From: Doris montereyensis
Taxonomy: Eukaryota > Mollusca > Gastropoda > Nudibranchia > Dorididae
DNA: 64,000 nucleotides
NCBI GenBank assembly: GCA_037039925.1
Contig: JAXRKP010000279.1
Span: forward strand, 141,718-205,717
Direction: 5' to 3'
In this document: piece by piece, positions 9,255 through 21,189 of the stretch
Layout: the number at the start of each line of letters is the position of its first letter
How positions within the stretch are numbered: the first letter of the stretch is position 1
Position numbers and translations under genes: made by a program
Notes under the pieces: generated by a model
Told to the model about the DNA's origin: nothing
The model's input: only the letters and a program-made list of their open reading frames with translations
Database searches by the model: none

Positions 9255-12200
9255 AATCGATAGTGCCACACTCAACAAACGCTCTTCCTCTAGGAAACAC
9301 ACCGATAGTGTCACACTCAATAAACGCTCTTCCTCTAGGAAACTAATCGATAGTGCCACACTCAACAACCGCTCTTCCTCTAGGAAACTAATCGATAGTG
9401 CCACACTCAACAACCGCTCTTCCTCTAGGAAACACATCGATAGTGCCACACTCAACAACCGCTCTTCCTCTAGGAAACTAATCGATAGTGCCACACTCAA
9501 CACAAACGCTCTTCCTCTAGGAAACACATCGATAGTGTCACACTCAACACAAACGCTCTTCCTCTAGGAAACACATCGATAGTGTCACACTCAATAAACG
9601 CTCTTCCTCTAGGAAACACATCGATAGTGCCACACTCAATAAACGCTCTTCCTCTAGGAAACACATCGATGGTGCCACACTCAATAAACGCTCTTCCTCT
9701 AGGAAACACATCGATAGTGTCACACTCAACACAAACGCTCTTCCTCTAGGAAACACATCGATAGTGTCACACTCAACACAAAGGCTCTTCCTCTGTGAAG
9801 CACATTGATGGTGTGTCACACTTAACAAAGGCTCTTCCTCTAGGAAACACATCGATAGTGTCACACTCAACACAAAGACTCTTCCTCTAGGAAACTAATC
9901 GATAGTGCCACACTCAACAACCGCTCTTCCTCTAGGAAACTAATCGATAGTGCCACACTCAACAAACGCTCTTCCTCTAGGAAACACACCGATAGTGTCA
10001 CACTCAATAAACGCTCTTCCTCTAGGAAACAAATCGATAGTGTCACACTCAATAAACGCTCTTCCTCTAGGAAACACATAGATAGTGTCACACTCAACAA
10101 ACGCTCTTCCTCTAGGAAACACATCGATAGTGTCACACTCAACACAAAGGCTCTTCCTCTAGGAAACACATCGATAGTGTCACACTCAACACAAACGCTC
10201 TTCCTCTAGGAAACACATCGATAGTGTGTCACACTCAACACAAAGGCTCTTCTTCTAGGAAACACATCGATAGTGTCACACTCAATAAACGCTCTTCCTC
10301 TAGGAAACACATAGATAGTGTCACACTCAACACAAACGCTCTTCCTCTAGGAAACACATAGATAGTGTCACACTCAACACAAACGCTCTTCCTCTAGGAA
10401 ACACATAGATAGTGTCACACTCAACACAAACGCTCTTCCTCTAGGAAACACATAGATAGTGTCACACTCAATAAACGCTCTTCCTCTAGGAAACACATAG
10501 ATAGTGTCACACTCAACACAAACGCTCTTCCTCTTGGAAACACATAGATAGTGTCACACTCAACACAAACGCTCTTCCTCTTGGAAACACATAGATAGTG
10601 CCACACCAATAAACGCTCTTCCTCTAGGAAACACATCGATAGTGTCACACTCAACACAAACGCTCTTCCTCTAGAAACACATCGATAGTGTCACACCAAC
10701 AAACGCTCTTCCTCTAGGAAACACATCGATAGTGTCACACTCAACAAACGCTCTTCCTCTAGGAAACACATAGATAGTGCCACACTCATAAACGCTCTTC
10801 CTCTAGGAAACACATCGATAGTGTCACACTCAATAAACGCTCTTCCTCTAGGAAACACATCGATAGTGTCACACTCAACACAAACGCTCTTCCTCTAGGA
10901 AACACATCGATAGTGTCACACTCAACACGAACGCTCTTCCTCTAGGAAACACATCGATAGTGTCACACTCAATAAACGCTCTTCCTCTAGGAAACACATC
11001 GATAGTGTCACACTCAACACAAACGCTCTTCCTCGTGAAACACATTGATGGTGTGTCACACTTAACAAAGGCTCTTCCTCTAGGAAACACATCGATAGTG
11101 TGTCACACTCAACACAAAGACTCTTCCTCTAGGAAACACATCGATAGTGTCACACTCAACAAACGCTCTTCCTCTAGGAAACACATCGATAGTGTCACAC
11201 TCAACACAAACGCTCTTCCTCTAGGAAACACATCTATAGTGTCACACTCAACACAAACGCTCTTCCTCTAGGAAACACATCGATAGTGTCACACTCAACA
11301 CAAGGGTCTTCTCCTCTATGAATCACATTGATGGTGTGTCACACTTAACAAAGGCTCTTTCCTCCAGGAAACACATCGATAGTGTCACACTCAACAAACA
11401 TCGATAGTGTCACACTCAACACAAACGCTCTTCCTCTAGGAAACACATCTATAGTGTCACACTCAACACAAACGCTCTTCCTCTAGGAAACACATCGATA
11501 GTGTCACACTCAACACAAACGCTCTTCCTCTAGGAAACAAGATAGTGTCACACTCAACACAAACGCTCTTCCTCTAGGAAACACATCGATAGTGTCACAC
11601 TCAACACAAAGGCTCTTCCTCTATGAAGCACATTGATGGTGTGTCACACTTAACAAAGGCTCTTCCTCTAGGAAACACATCGATAGTGTCACACTCAACA
11701 CAAAGACTCTTCCTCTAGGAAACACATTGATAGTGTCACACTCAACACAAAGACTCCTCCTCTAGGAAACACATCGATAGTGTCACACTCAACACAAAGG
11801 CTCTTCCTCTAGGAAACACATCGATAGTGTGTCACACTCAACACAAAGGCTCTTCTTCTAGGAAACACATCGATAGTGTGTCACACTCAACAAAGGCTCT
11901 TCCTGTAGGAAACACATCGATAGTGTGTCACACTCAACAAAGGCTTTTCCTCTAGGAAACACATCGATAGTGTGTCACACTCAACACAAAGGCTCTTCCT
12001 CTAGGAAACACATCGATAGTGTCACACTCAACACAAACGCTCTTCCTCTAGGAAACACATCGATAGTGTGTCACACTCAACACAAGGCTCTTCTTCTAGG
12101 AAACACATCTATAGTGTGTCACACACAACAAAGGCTATTCCTCTAAGAAACAAATCGATAGTGTCACACTCAACAAAGGCTCTTCCTCTAGGAAACACAT

Positions 12201-13066
12201 CGATAGTGTCACACTCAACAAAGGCTCTTCCTCTAGGAAACACATCGATAGTGTGTCACACTCAACAAAGGCTCTTCCTCTAGGAAACACATCGATAGTA
12301 TCACACTAAACACAAAGGCTCTTCCTCTAGGAAACACATCGATAGTGTTTCACACTCAACAAAGGCTCTTCTGTAGGAAACACATCGATAGTGTGTCACA
12401 CTCAGCAAAGGCTCTTCCTCTAGGAAACACATCGATAGTATCACACTAAACACAAAAGCTCTTCCTCTAGAAACACATCGATAGTGTTCACACTCAACAC
12501 AAGGCTCTTCCTGTAGGAAACACATCGATAGTATCACACTAAACACAAAGGCTCTTACTCTAGGAAACAGATCGATAGTGTCACACTCAACACAAAGACT
12601 TTTCCTTTAGGAAACACATCGATGGTATCACACTAAACACAAAGGCTCTTCTTCTAGGAAACACATCGATAGTGTCACACTCAACACAAAGGTCTTCCTC
12701 TAGGAAACACATCGATAGTGTCACACTCAACAAAGGCTCTTCCTCTAGGAAACACATCGATAGTGTCACACTCAACACAAAGGCTCTTCCTCTAGGAAAC
12801 ACATCGATAGTGTCACACTCAACAAAGGCTCTTCCTCTAGGAAACACATCGATAGTGTGTCACTCTCAACACAAAGACTCTGTCCTTTAGGAAACACATC
12901 GATAGTGTCACACTCAACAAAGGCTCTTCCTCTAGGAAACACATCGATAGTGTGTCACACTCAACAAAGACTGTCTTCTCTAGGAAACACATTGATAGTG
13001 TCTCACTCAACAAAGGTTCTTCCTCTAGGAAACACATCGATAGTGTGTCACACTCAACACAAAGGT
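9255..13066. repeat. Large minisatellite, about 47-bp unit, roughly 80 copies
   Basis: Unit contains AACACATCGATAGTGTCACA, then CTCAACACAAACGCTCTTCC and TCTAGGA. Copies at the left end often have CTAATCGATAGTGCCACAC and CGCTC. Copies at the right end have GTGTGTCACAC and AAAGGCTC. A distinctive diverged unit with CACATTGATGGTGTGTCACA recurs near 9800, 11040, 11325 and 11630. Both strands give long repetitive open frames that are not genes. Confidence 0.97.
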
Positions 13067-13331
13067 GGTTTACATTCATGTGATGTTTACATAGACATGA
13101 ACCATAAGATATAATGATGGCATAGTGTAATAGTACATGTATAGAGCTAAGATAAAAAATTACATGTTATAAATAGTACTCTACACACTTAATAAATGAG
13201 AATTTACAGTTTTGTTAACACAGCCACACAAAAAAAAAGAGCAAAGTTTGCATAGTTTTGTTTTAAACATGTGGAATGAAGAGTACCGGTATTCTCTTGA
13301 GTTTTGGTGCAGATCGTGGTCATGTGTGAAC
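13067..13331. other. Spacer between two minisatellites
   Basis: AT-rich unique sequence; nothing recognised. Confidence 0.35.
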
Positions 13332-14432
13332 ATGTTCTTTTACAATCCCAGTCCCTACAATGACCATAAACTGAGAAGGCGTTGTGAACATATTTTTTTT
13401 ACCCAGTCCCTACAATGACCATAAACGAAGGGGTTGTGAACATGTTCTTTTACCCAGTCCCTACAATGACCATAAACGAAGGCGTTGTGAACATGTTCTT
13501 TTACTCAGTCCCTACAATGACCATAAACGAAGGGGTTGGAACATGTTCTTTTACTCAGTCCCTACAATGACCATAAACGAAGGCGTTGTGAACATGTTCT
13601 TTTACCTAGTCCCTACAATGACCATAAACGAAGGGGTTGTGAACATGTTCTTTACCCAGTCCCTACAATGACCATAAACGAAGGCGTTGTGAACATGTTC
13701 TTTTATCCAGCCCCTACAATGACTATAAACGAAGGTTGTTGTGAACATGTTCTTTTATCCAGCCCCTACAATGACCATAAACGAAGGTGTTGTGAACATA
13801 TTCTTTTATCCAGTCCCTACAATGACCATAAACGAAGGCGTTTGAACATATTCTTTTACCCAGTCCCTACAATGACCATAAACGAAGGCTAAGATTGTGA
13901 ACATGTTCTTTTACCCAGTCCCTACAATGACCATAAAGAAGGCGTTGTGAACATGTTCTTTACCCAGTACAATGACCATAAACGAAGGCGTTGTGAACAT
14001 GTTCTTTTACCCAGTCCTTACAATGACCATAAACGAAGGCGTTGTGAACATGTTCTTTTACTCCAGTCCCTACAATGACCATAAACGAAGGGGTTGTGAA
14101 CATGTTCTTTTACCTTGTCCTTACAATGACCATAAACGAGGCGTTGTGAACATGTTCTTTTACCCAGTCCCTACAATGGGGGTTGTGAACATGTTCTTTT
14201 AACCCAGTCCTTACAATGACCATAAACGAAGGGTTGTGAACATGTTCTTTTACTCAGTCCCTACAATGACCATAAACGAAGGGGTTGTGAACATGTTCTT
14301 TTACCCAGTCCTTACAATGACCATAAATGAAGGGGTTGTGAACATGTTCTTTTACCTTGTCCCTACAATGACCATAAACGAAGGGGTTGTGAACATGTTC
14401 TTTTACCTTGTCCCTACAATGACCATAAAGGT
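13332..14432. repeat. Minisatellite, 51-bp unit, about 21 copies
   Basis: Unit contains CTACAATGACCATAAACGAA, GGCGTTGTGAACATGTTCTT and TTACCCAGTC. Unit spacing is mostly 51 bp, with truncated copies near 13965 and 14175. The 51-bp length keeps one frame open over many copies, giving spurious repetitive open frames. Confidence 0.96.
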
Positions 14433-14699
14433 AGGCGTCCAACACAAAGCGCCATATATCCAAATATCTTAAAAGAAAGAAAAAAGTTGTTTTTCTTTTA
14501 AAAGTGTTACTCATGCTCATGGTTTGCCAGGCTGTCAAGGATTACAAGTCCAAAATTGAAAAACCATGTTTTAATTGAGTTGAGTTTATATTTTAAATAT
14601 ATATTGTATGTGTTATATATTATATATGAGGGTTCAAGGGAGAGGGAGAGGGGGAGGATCAAGATGTAGGCAGATAGATAGGCAGAGTGAGAAAAACAA
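14433..14699. other. Spacer
   Basis: AT-rich, with a G/A-rich tract near 14634-14660. Nothing recognised. Confidence 0.35.
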
Positions 14700-14891
<192 letters not shown>

Positions 14892-15059
14892 CTCTATTAT
14901 ATACCCTCTCTCATATATGAGTTTATTATTTCACATAAAAAATATACTTGTCTTGTTATATTCGAAGCAAACAAAACTCAAATCATATTGTCAAACTGAG
15001 TGTCGAATCATTTTTGGACTCAACTCAACTAAAACTTTGAATTGAGGACATCAGCAGCA

Positions 15060-15590
15060 AAGCCTTTCATCCCTACCAGGGTATAGGCCACAGACAAGGG
15101 ATTCCCATCTTCCCTTCCCCTGGGAGATCTTTCTTAGCTCATTCCAGCTGACATCCAATCTCTTCCAGTCCTTTTCTATACTCCTTTTCTATACTCTTTT
15201 CTATACTCTTTTCTATACTCCTTTTCTATACATTCCTTCTCCAAGTGTCCCGTGGCCTACCCTGGTGTCATCGTTCCAGTGGATTCCATTGTAAAGCTTG
15301 TCTTGTTTTATTTGAAGCAAACTTTGGCAAAGTATTGGTATGTCCAATCCATCTCTATCCTCTTCTTCATTATTCCAGTTCTTGCCCATGGTTTCTTATT
15401 TCTAAATCTGTCTTGCCATGTAATTCTCAAGATCCTTTGAGACATCCATTGACAAAGGAATGGAATTTTCTTCATTGTCCCTAAAGTGGTCTTCCAAGTC
15501 TCCGCTCCATACAGAGGAACAGACGTGACATTTGACTTGGAAAGTCTTATCTTTGTGCCAATTTTGATTTGCCTTGCTTTGCATACATTT
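15060..15590 (-). mobile_element. LINE 3' remnant (RT C-terminal region)
   Basis: Read on the minus strand, broken frames give pieces resembling the end of a non-LTR retrotransposon protein: a YGAETWKTTLGTMKK-like segment, an RILRITWQDRF-like segment, an ITRQALQWNP-like segment and a final RWESLVCGLYP-like segment. That order is standard for the post-RT region of many LINE proteins. A tandem CTATACTCCTTTT expansion at 15175-15230 interrupts it. Confidence 0.6.
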
Positions 15591-16105
15591 TTTAAATTGG
15601 CACAGACATAAAGGATGTTTAATGGTGATAACGACTTAAATCAGACATATATGTAGTTTTCTAAAATCAAAGCTTTAGTGTCACTTTAAAAAGAAAACCG
15701 CAACACATTCATCATCTGCGTTCTTCACATAACGCGATATGTCCACAAAATATGAAAGTGACACTGCTTTAAATAAGAAATGAAAAAGAAAAAGAAGAAA
15801 GAAACGAACAATGTTGAATCAATCATCAAACATGTTTATGGTGCTTTGGATGATTAAAACGCAGAAAATCCCCCCACTAAAACAAAAATTCAAAGTGCTA
15901 AAAACAGCCAAGGATAATGCCATCATTGAAAAAAGTTGCCGTATATTACGTTTTATGACAAAAAAATCATATTGTCAAACTGAAATGCACAGCATTCATT
16001 GCTTTTCGTGAAAACAAGGAAACTGTTCAAGCCCCAAACCGAAACATCATATTTTATTGCGTTTTGTGATGCAACCTTCAAACGTATTTTGCTATCTCTT
16101 TGCAG
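15591..16105. other. Upstream intron of MGAT5 (3' part)
   Basis: AT-rich sequence with no recognisable exon. It ends in the pyrimidine tract TTGCTATCTCTTTGCAG that forms the acceptor of the first visible MGAT5 exon. I searched it by eye for the N-terminal transmembrane exon of GnT-V and did not find it. Confidence 0.5.
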
Positions 16106-16297
16106 ACCTGAAAAAGACCATAGCCGTGTTGCTGGAGTCAATGCTGGCTCGCATCAACCGTTTGGAGTTCATGGTAAACAATATGACCAATGGCTCCTTG
16201 TCCAACCGCACCGTCCTAAGCCCTCACTCGTTGATATTTGGACATCAGCAACAACAGCAGCAGCAGCAAGCAGGAGACAAAGGACTCACGGCATTAG
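16106..16297 (+). CDS. MGAT5: MGAT5 exon: stem region with coiled segment and poly-Q
   Basis: The acceptor TTTGCAG precedes it. It enters with the last two bases of a split Asp codon, giving DLKKTIAVLLESMLARINRL, which matches the DLKKTLAVLL stem segment of vertebrate GnT-V. Three N-glycosylation sequons follow (NNMT, NGS, NRT), as in the vertebrate stem, then an eight-residue glutamine run encoded by mixed CAG and CAA. The donor is probably TTAG|GTCTGT, a weak match, so the 3' boundary is less sure than the start. It ends in phase 1. The region lies between the membrane anchor and the catalytic domain, in the Golgi lumen. Confidence 0.9.
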
Positions 16298-16381
16298 GTC
16301 TGTTACAGCTTGGATACTATATTTAGCGTGTCACTGTTGTTTTTAAATAACCAGGGGTAGGAGAGGGGGTCCAGGGGTGGG

Positions 16382-16500
16382 GGGGGGGGACTCGATAACC
16401 CAGAGGCAAAGTGTTGGTATCTCAACCAACAAAGGTGGTGGTTTCAAGCCCTGGCAGTTGAAAAAATTTCTCACGTTCTTTCTTGTAAAATCTATCTTCT
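16382..16500 (+). mobile_element. SINE-A head fragment
   Basis: GGGGGGGACTCGATAACCCAGAGGC, TGGTATCTCAACC, box-B-like GTTTCAAGCCCTGG, then AAAATCTATCTTCTT. The element breaks off before the usual body. Confidence 0.65.
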
Positions 16501-16827
16501 TTCTCAAATGGCTGGTATGGAATGGAAAATTGTGAGTATCTCCAAATTGGATGAAAAGTGGATAGTCAGTGTAATGATGAAAGTAAACTTAAATGCTTGT
16601 ATCAAATTTTGTTCTCTCCACTTATTGCATTCTAAAGACTGAAGTTGTTATTATACTGTAAACTGAAAAGCATAACGTTAGTGTTTGAAGCCCTATTCAA
16701 TGAAAAAATGTGTCTGGTGGACGAGCATGTTTGCCAGACACTTCTATCGACGATATATAAAACTTATGAAAGAAAGTTGGTCATTGACAAAGGTTGCTGC
16801 TGGTTTAATTTTGTCCTGTCTTCTCCC
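16501..16827. other. Intron sequence
   Basis: AT-rich with no recognised exon. A short open frame here has a Gly-Cys-Cys stretch near 16790-16800. Its right end is SINE-C sequence, and it does not match the missing MGAT5 segment. Confidence 0.4.
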
Positions 16828-16945
16828 CATGGGCAAGTGGGTGGTTGGCTGAGGAAGGTGACGGTAGGTCCTACTCTGTTTTTCCTTTCATCATAATTTT
16901 TCACCCTTAGATCACACAATGGTGGATTGGATAAAAAAGGGATGG
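16828..16945 (+). mobile_element. SINE-C copy
   Basis: GTGGGTGGTTGGCTGAGGAAG, GGTAGGTCCTACTCTGTTTTTCC and a decayed CACCCTTAGATCACACAATGG end. These are the same blocks in the same order as the other SINE-C copies. Confidence 0.6.
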
Positions 16946-17174
16946 GAGTCATCATTTTTTAACCGGTTAGGAGGAGGTAGGACAAACTGAGTCTAAGTCT
17001 AGAGACTGCCTTTGGGACATGATGAGTTACCGCAGCAGGATCAACTGAGATTAATACAACTTTTGTGAGTCAAATTGGTCCAATATTGTCAATTTGTTTA
17101 AAATGCCTACCTGCAAGTTGGTCATTGAGAAGTCCAAGATTTCCCCAAGAAAGTGCACAGTTGTAACTTATTTT

Positions 17175-17390
17175 TAATTTGCTGTTTTTCTTAATTCACC
17201 CTGAAATTACTGGAAACAGTGGATGTGGTAAATTTCAAGTATCTTTTGAAAGCTTATGCCCACTATTATGGGTTTCATCGACTCAGGGCTTGCTAGCATT
17301 TAACAATAAGTCGTGTCATCATTTTTTTTTAACACATTTTCCATTTTGCCGTTTCTTTTAATTCACCCTGAGATCATCACCTCTGCTCAA
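17175..17390 (+). mobile_element. Two SINE-C 3' fragments
   Basis: TTCTTAATTCACCCTGAAATTAC with GGTAAATTTCAAG (17188-17240), and CCGTTTCTTTTAATTCACCCTGAGATCATCACC (17350-17385). Only the 3' half of the family is present in each. Confidence 0.5.
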
Positions 17391-17724
17391 AGTGTAAATT
17401 CTAATTTGAAAGACAACATTTTTATTGTGTAAATTCCAATTTTAAAGACAGCATTGTTATTGTGTAATTTCCAATTTAAAACATTGTTGATGTGTAAATT
17501 CCAATTTAAAAGACAACATTGTTGATGTTTAATTTCCATTTCAAAAGACGCGCATTATTATTGTAATTAGTTTTTTTTTTCATCCTTATCTGGCCTTTAT
17601 TCAACAGGTAGAGGGTTTCTGCCCGCGCCAAGTCTGGTCGGGTGAAAATAAAACCATGACGGACACCAGGCAAATAAAACCATGACGGACACCAGGGTGA
17701 TATACGTAAGCTTTTCTTTTCTTC
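17391..17724. repeat. Short imperfect repeats in intron
   Basis: Four diverged copies of a unit like GTGTAAATTCCAATTTAAAAG with ACAACATTGTTATT at 17392-17565. They are followed by a perfect pair AAAATAAAACCATGACGGAC near 17646-17690. No exon found. Confidence 0.65.
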
Positions 17725-18690
17725 TTTTGTTTAACTCCCCGCCTCTTCACTTACTTGTGTTGAACAAGAGAACATTAATGTTAACTCCCCCACCTCTTCA
17801 CTTACTTGTGTTGAACAAGAGAACATTAATGTTTAACTCCCCCGCCTCTTCACTTACTTGTGTTGAACAAGAGAACATTAATGTTTAACTCCCCCACCTC
17901 TTCACTTACTTGTGTTGAACAAGAGAACATTAATGTTTAACTCCCCACCTCTTCACTTACTTGTGTTGAACAAGAGAACATTAATGTTTAACTCCCCGCC
18001 TCTTTACTTGTGTTGAACAAGAGAACATTAATGTTTAACTCCCCCGCCTCTTCACTTACTTGTGTTGAACAAGAGAACATTAATGTTTAACTCCCCCACC
18101 TCTTCACTTACTTGTGTTGAACAAGAGAACATTAATGTTTAACTCCCCCACCTCTTCACTTACTTGTGTTGAACAAGAGAACATTAATGTTTAACTCCCC
18201 CACCTCTTCACTTACTTGTGTTCAACAAGAGAACATTAATGTTTAACTCCCCCACCTCTTCACTTACTTGTGTTGAACAAGAGAACATTAATGTTTAACT
18301 CCCCCACCTCTTCACTTACTTGTGTTCAACAAGAGAACATTAATGTTTAACTCCCCCCACCTCTTCACTTACTTGTGTTGAACAAGAGAACATTAATGTT
18401 TAACTCCCCCACCTCTTCACTTACTTGTGTTGAACAAGAGGACATTAATGCTTAACTCCCCCGCCTCTTCACTTACTTGTGTTGAACAAGAGGACATTAA
18501 TGTTTAACTCCCCCGCCTCTTCACTTACTTGTGTTGAACAAGAGAACATTAATGTTTAACTCCCCCACCTCTTCACTTACTTGTGTTGAACAAGAGAACA
18601 TTAATGTTTAACTCCCCCGCCTCTTCACTTACTTGTGTTCAACAAGAGAACATTAATGTTTAACTCCCCCACCTCTTCACTTACTTCTGC
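17725..18690. repeat. Minisatellite, 52-bp unit, about 18 copies
   Basis: Very homogeneous units containing CACCTCTTCACTTACTTGTG, TTGAACAAGAGAACATTAAT and GTTTAACTCCCC. Variation is limited to CACC/CGCC, TTGAAC/TTCAAC and an occasional G in AAGAGGAC. This uniformity suggests recent expansion or ongoing homogenisation. It lies where the missing MGAT5 segment would be expected. Confidence 0.97.
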
Positions 18691-18744
18691 AATGTTGTAG
18701 ATGTGCTATCACATAAGCATCTGACAATCAATGAATGGATGGCG

Positions 18745-18895
18745 GTCTCTGCTGCTAGGTCTTACGTCTTTTATGCCACTCTCTCACGTAACTAACTGTC
18801 ATCTTGCTGTTTCCTCTTCATGCACCATGAGATCACTGCGTATGGTGAACAGGGTGACTTTCAAGGGATCAAACAAAGAAATCTGACATTCCATG
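18745..18895 (+). mobile_element. SINE-C copy
   Basis: GCTGCTAGGTCTTACGTCTTTT, then CATCTTGCTGTTTCCTCTTC, ATGAGATCACTGCGTATGGTG and a GGGTGACTTTCAAGGGATCAAAC tail. Confidence 0.65.
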
Positions 18896-19043
18896 GCAAG
18901 TTTTCAACTTGTAACATTTTGTGAATATGAACAAGTCTACTTCTTCTTGATCTCTTACCTTTCTTTCTTTATCAGCTCCTATTCTACCTTCCGGTGTATG
19001 GGTTTTAGATGCCCGGATTGATCTTTCTCCAGGCTGCCCTGTA

Positions 19044-19558
19044 CTAACAGTTTCTGTTTCCTTCCGTGAAAGTTAAATTTCTTTGCGTTAATGCCTCTTT
19101 TATATCTTCTTCCCACTTCCTCCGAGGTCTGCCTTTTGGTCTTTTACCTTGAGTTTTAGCACTATATACTGATTTAGCTATTCTATTGTCATTCGTTCTG
19201 TTAACATGCCCAAACCATCTCAGTTGATTCATTTCTATCTTAGTTTTTATGCTATCTGCTTTGGTTTGATCTCTTATTGTTGTATTTCTGATTTTGTCTC
19301 GTTTAGTTTCCCTACTGCTCTTCTTAGATATTTCATTTCGGCTGCCTGCACTCTACTGTATTCCCTACTGTCTAAAATCCAGGTTTCACTGCCATAGAGG
19401 AGAGTAGGACAATAAACGGTATTGTATACTGTCATTTTGGTTTTCGTTGACAATTCTTGTTTACCTTCAAATGCTTTTCCTAGGTGGTTATATATTGCAC
19501 TTGCCTTTTGGATTCTTTGGCTGATTTCTTCTCTTAGTTTTCCCTCTGAGTTAATCAT
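19044..19558 (-). pseudogene. LINE RT C-terminal piece
   Basis: Two frames read in sequence give TVYNTVYCPTLLYGSETW (19274-19558 frame) and then LRWFGHVNRTNDNRIAKSVY and QGKRPKGRPRRKWEEDIKEA (19044-19232 frame). This is the post-RT region seen in LINE proteins. It aligns with the plus-strand fragment at 1085-1400. The two frames are offset, so no continuous protein is made. Confidence 0.8.
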
Positions 19559-19689
19559 TACTCCTAAGTAATTGTAGCTTTGAACTTGTTCTAAATTCTC
19601 CTGCCTAATTTAAGATTTTGTGTTTTAGCTTCCTAGTTACTAACATTGTTTTGGTTTTCTTTGCATTTACTCTCATTCCTCTTTTATTT

Positions 19690-20770
19690 AACTCATTATT
19701 CATTATATTGATATTTGACTGTAGGTCCCTTTCTGATTTTCCAAACAGAACTAAATCATCAGCAAAGGAAAGCATTCATACATTTACGGGTTTGAGTTTC
19801 CACATACCTACATTCATTTTCTTCATGTTTGAGGATGCCTTTGAGACTGAATCCATAAATGTGATAAACAAAAAGAGGACATAGGATACAACCCTGTCTT
19901 ACCCCTATATCTACATCAAATTCTGCAGATACAGTTCCAGCTACTCTCACTGCACATGTTGGTTTATTGTAAAACTTTTAATGGCTTCTATTAAATTTTG
20001 CTCTACGTTGTGTTCTTTTAAGGAATGCCATAGTTCGTCCCTCCTCACAGTGTCAAATGCCTTTTCTAAGTCAATAAAACACAGGTGCAAGTCAATGTTT
20101 CTCTCAAGTAATTTTGCTATTATTTGTCTAATTGTAAATATGTGATCTTGTACACTTCTTCCTGGTCTAAATCTATTTTGATGCTCTTCAATCTGATCCT
20201 CTACTCTTTTCCTTAGTCTCATTTCCAGACTCCTGGCATGCACTTTTCCTTGTACGCTAAGTAGTGATATCCCTCTATAGTTTGAGCATTCCATCGTTGA
20301 TCCTTTCTTGTGTATTGGTACTACCGTTCCCTTTTCCAGTCGTCTGGTACCTGTTTGGACTTCCATGCTTGTTGACATATTGCATGTAGTAGTTTGTCTG
20401 CCTCTCTCACTTGGTTTTTAATCATTTCTGGATAAACTTGATCTACTCCTGGGGCTTTTCCTAATTTCACTTTTCTTATAGCTGTTTGAAGTTCTTCCAT
20501 TGAAATATCTACTTCTTCAGTTGTCTCATCTCCATTACTTGTTACTCTTAATAATTGATCTGTAATCCTTGTTTCATATGTTCTGGAGGGATTATGTAAT
20601 TGTTGAAAATATTTTCTCCACGTTTCCATGATTTCACTGTCTCCTTTAATTATTTTTCCTTTGGCGTTCTTATTTTGTCGTATTGGGCATGTTTTGGTCT
20701 TTCTCATGCTCTTCATTGCTCCCCAGAACAGCTTTTGATTTCCTTGATAGCTTTCTTGAAGTCTGTCCAA
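19690..20770 (-). pseudogene. LINE reverse transcriptase core
   Basis: Recognisable RT motifs in order on the minus strand: VKLGKAPGVDQVYPEMIK, then VVPIHKKGSTMECSNYRGIS, NRFRPGRSVQDHIFTIRQ, LCFIDLEKAFDTV with the first catalytic Asp, GVRQGCILCPL, and FADD at 19755-19766 holding the catalytic Asp pair. The frame shifts at least twice, for example around 20330-20378 and 19947. The enzyme would copy element RNA at a nicked target. Catalytic residues remain but the reading frame does not. Confidence 0.88.
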
Positions 20771-21189
20771 ACTCTTCCCACTGTTCCTGTTTTGTTTTCC
20801 TAACTTCCTCTTTGGCGATAGTTCTTGTACTCACGTAATCTATCCTATCCTGTAGTCTCTTTGTTTGCAAGTATTTCTTCCAGGCATCTTTCTTTTCTTC
20901 GATCTTAGTCTTGACATTCTCATTCCACCATGCTGTCCTTTCCCATCTTCTTTAATTTGTTTCCTACCACAGACCTCTTCAGTACAACTGAGGAGTGTTT
21001 CTTTATATATTTGCCACTTTTCTTCTATTGTGCTTTCCTTCAGATCCATCTGCCTTTCACTGATAGATCTTTTTATCCTGGATTGGTACATCTGTTTTAC
21101 TATTGGTTTATTTAGTTCTTCTATTTTGAGTTTATTAGCTTTCTTTGTTTCCTTTTCTGTTTGTTTTCTTCAGTTAATAATCTCATTTT

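Noticed and set aside
9246..13114. Many repetitive open frames on both strands with FPRGRAF- or LPLGNTS-like repeats
   Set aside because: They are translations of the 47-bp minisatellite. Frames change with every length variant and overlap on both strands.
9255..14432. CRISPR-like regular repeats
   Set aside because: Units abut without unique spacers and the whole unit is repeated. The context is eukaryotic. These are minisatellites.
16645..16896. Candidate for the missing MGAT5 segment (open frame with Gly-Cys-Cys and nearby Trp and Phe)
   Set aside because: The right part is SINE-C sequence. There is no acceptor or donor in suitable positions, and residues around the Cys pair do not match GnT-V.
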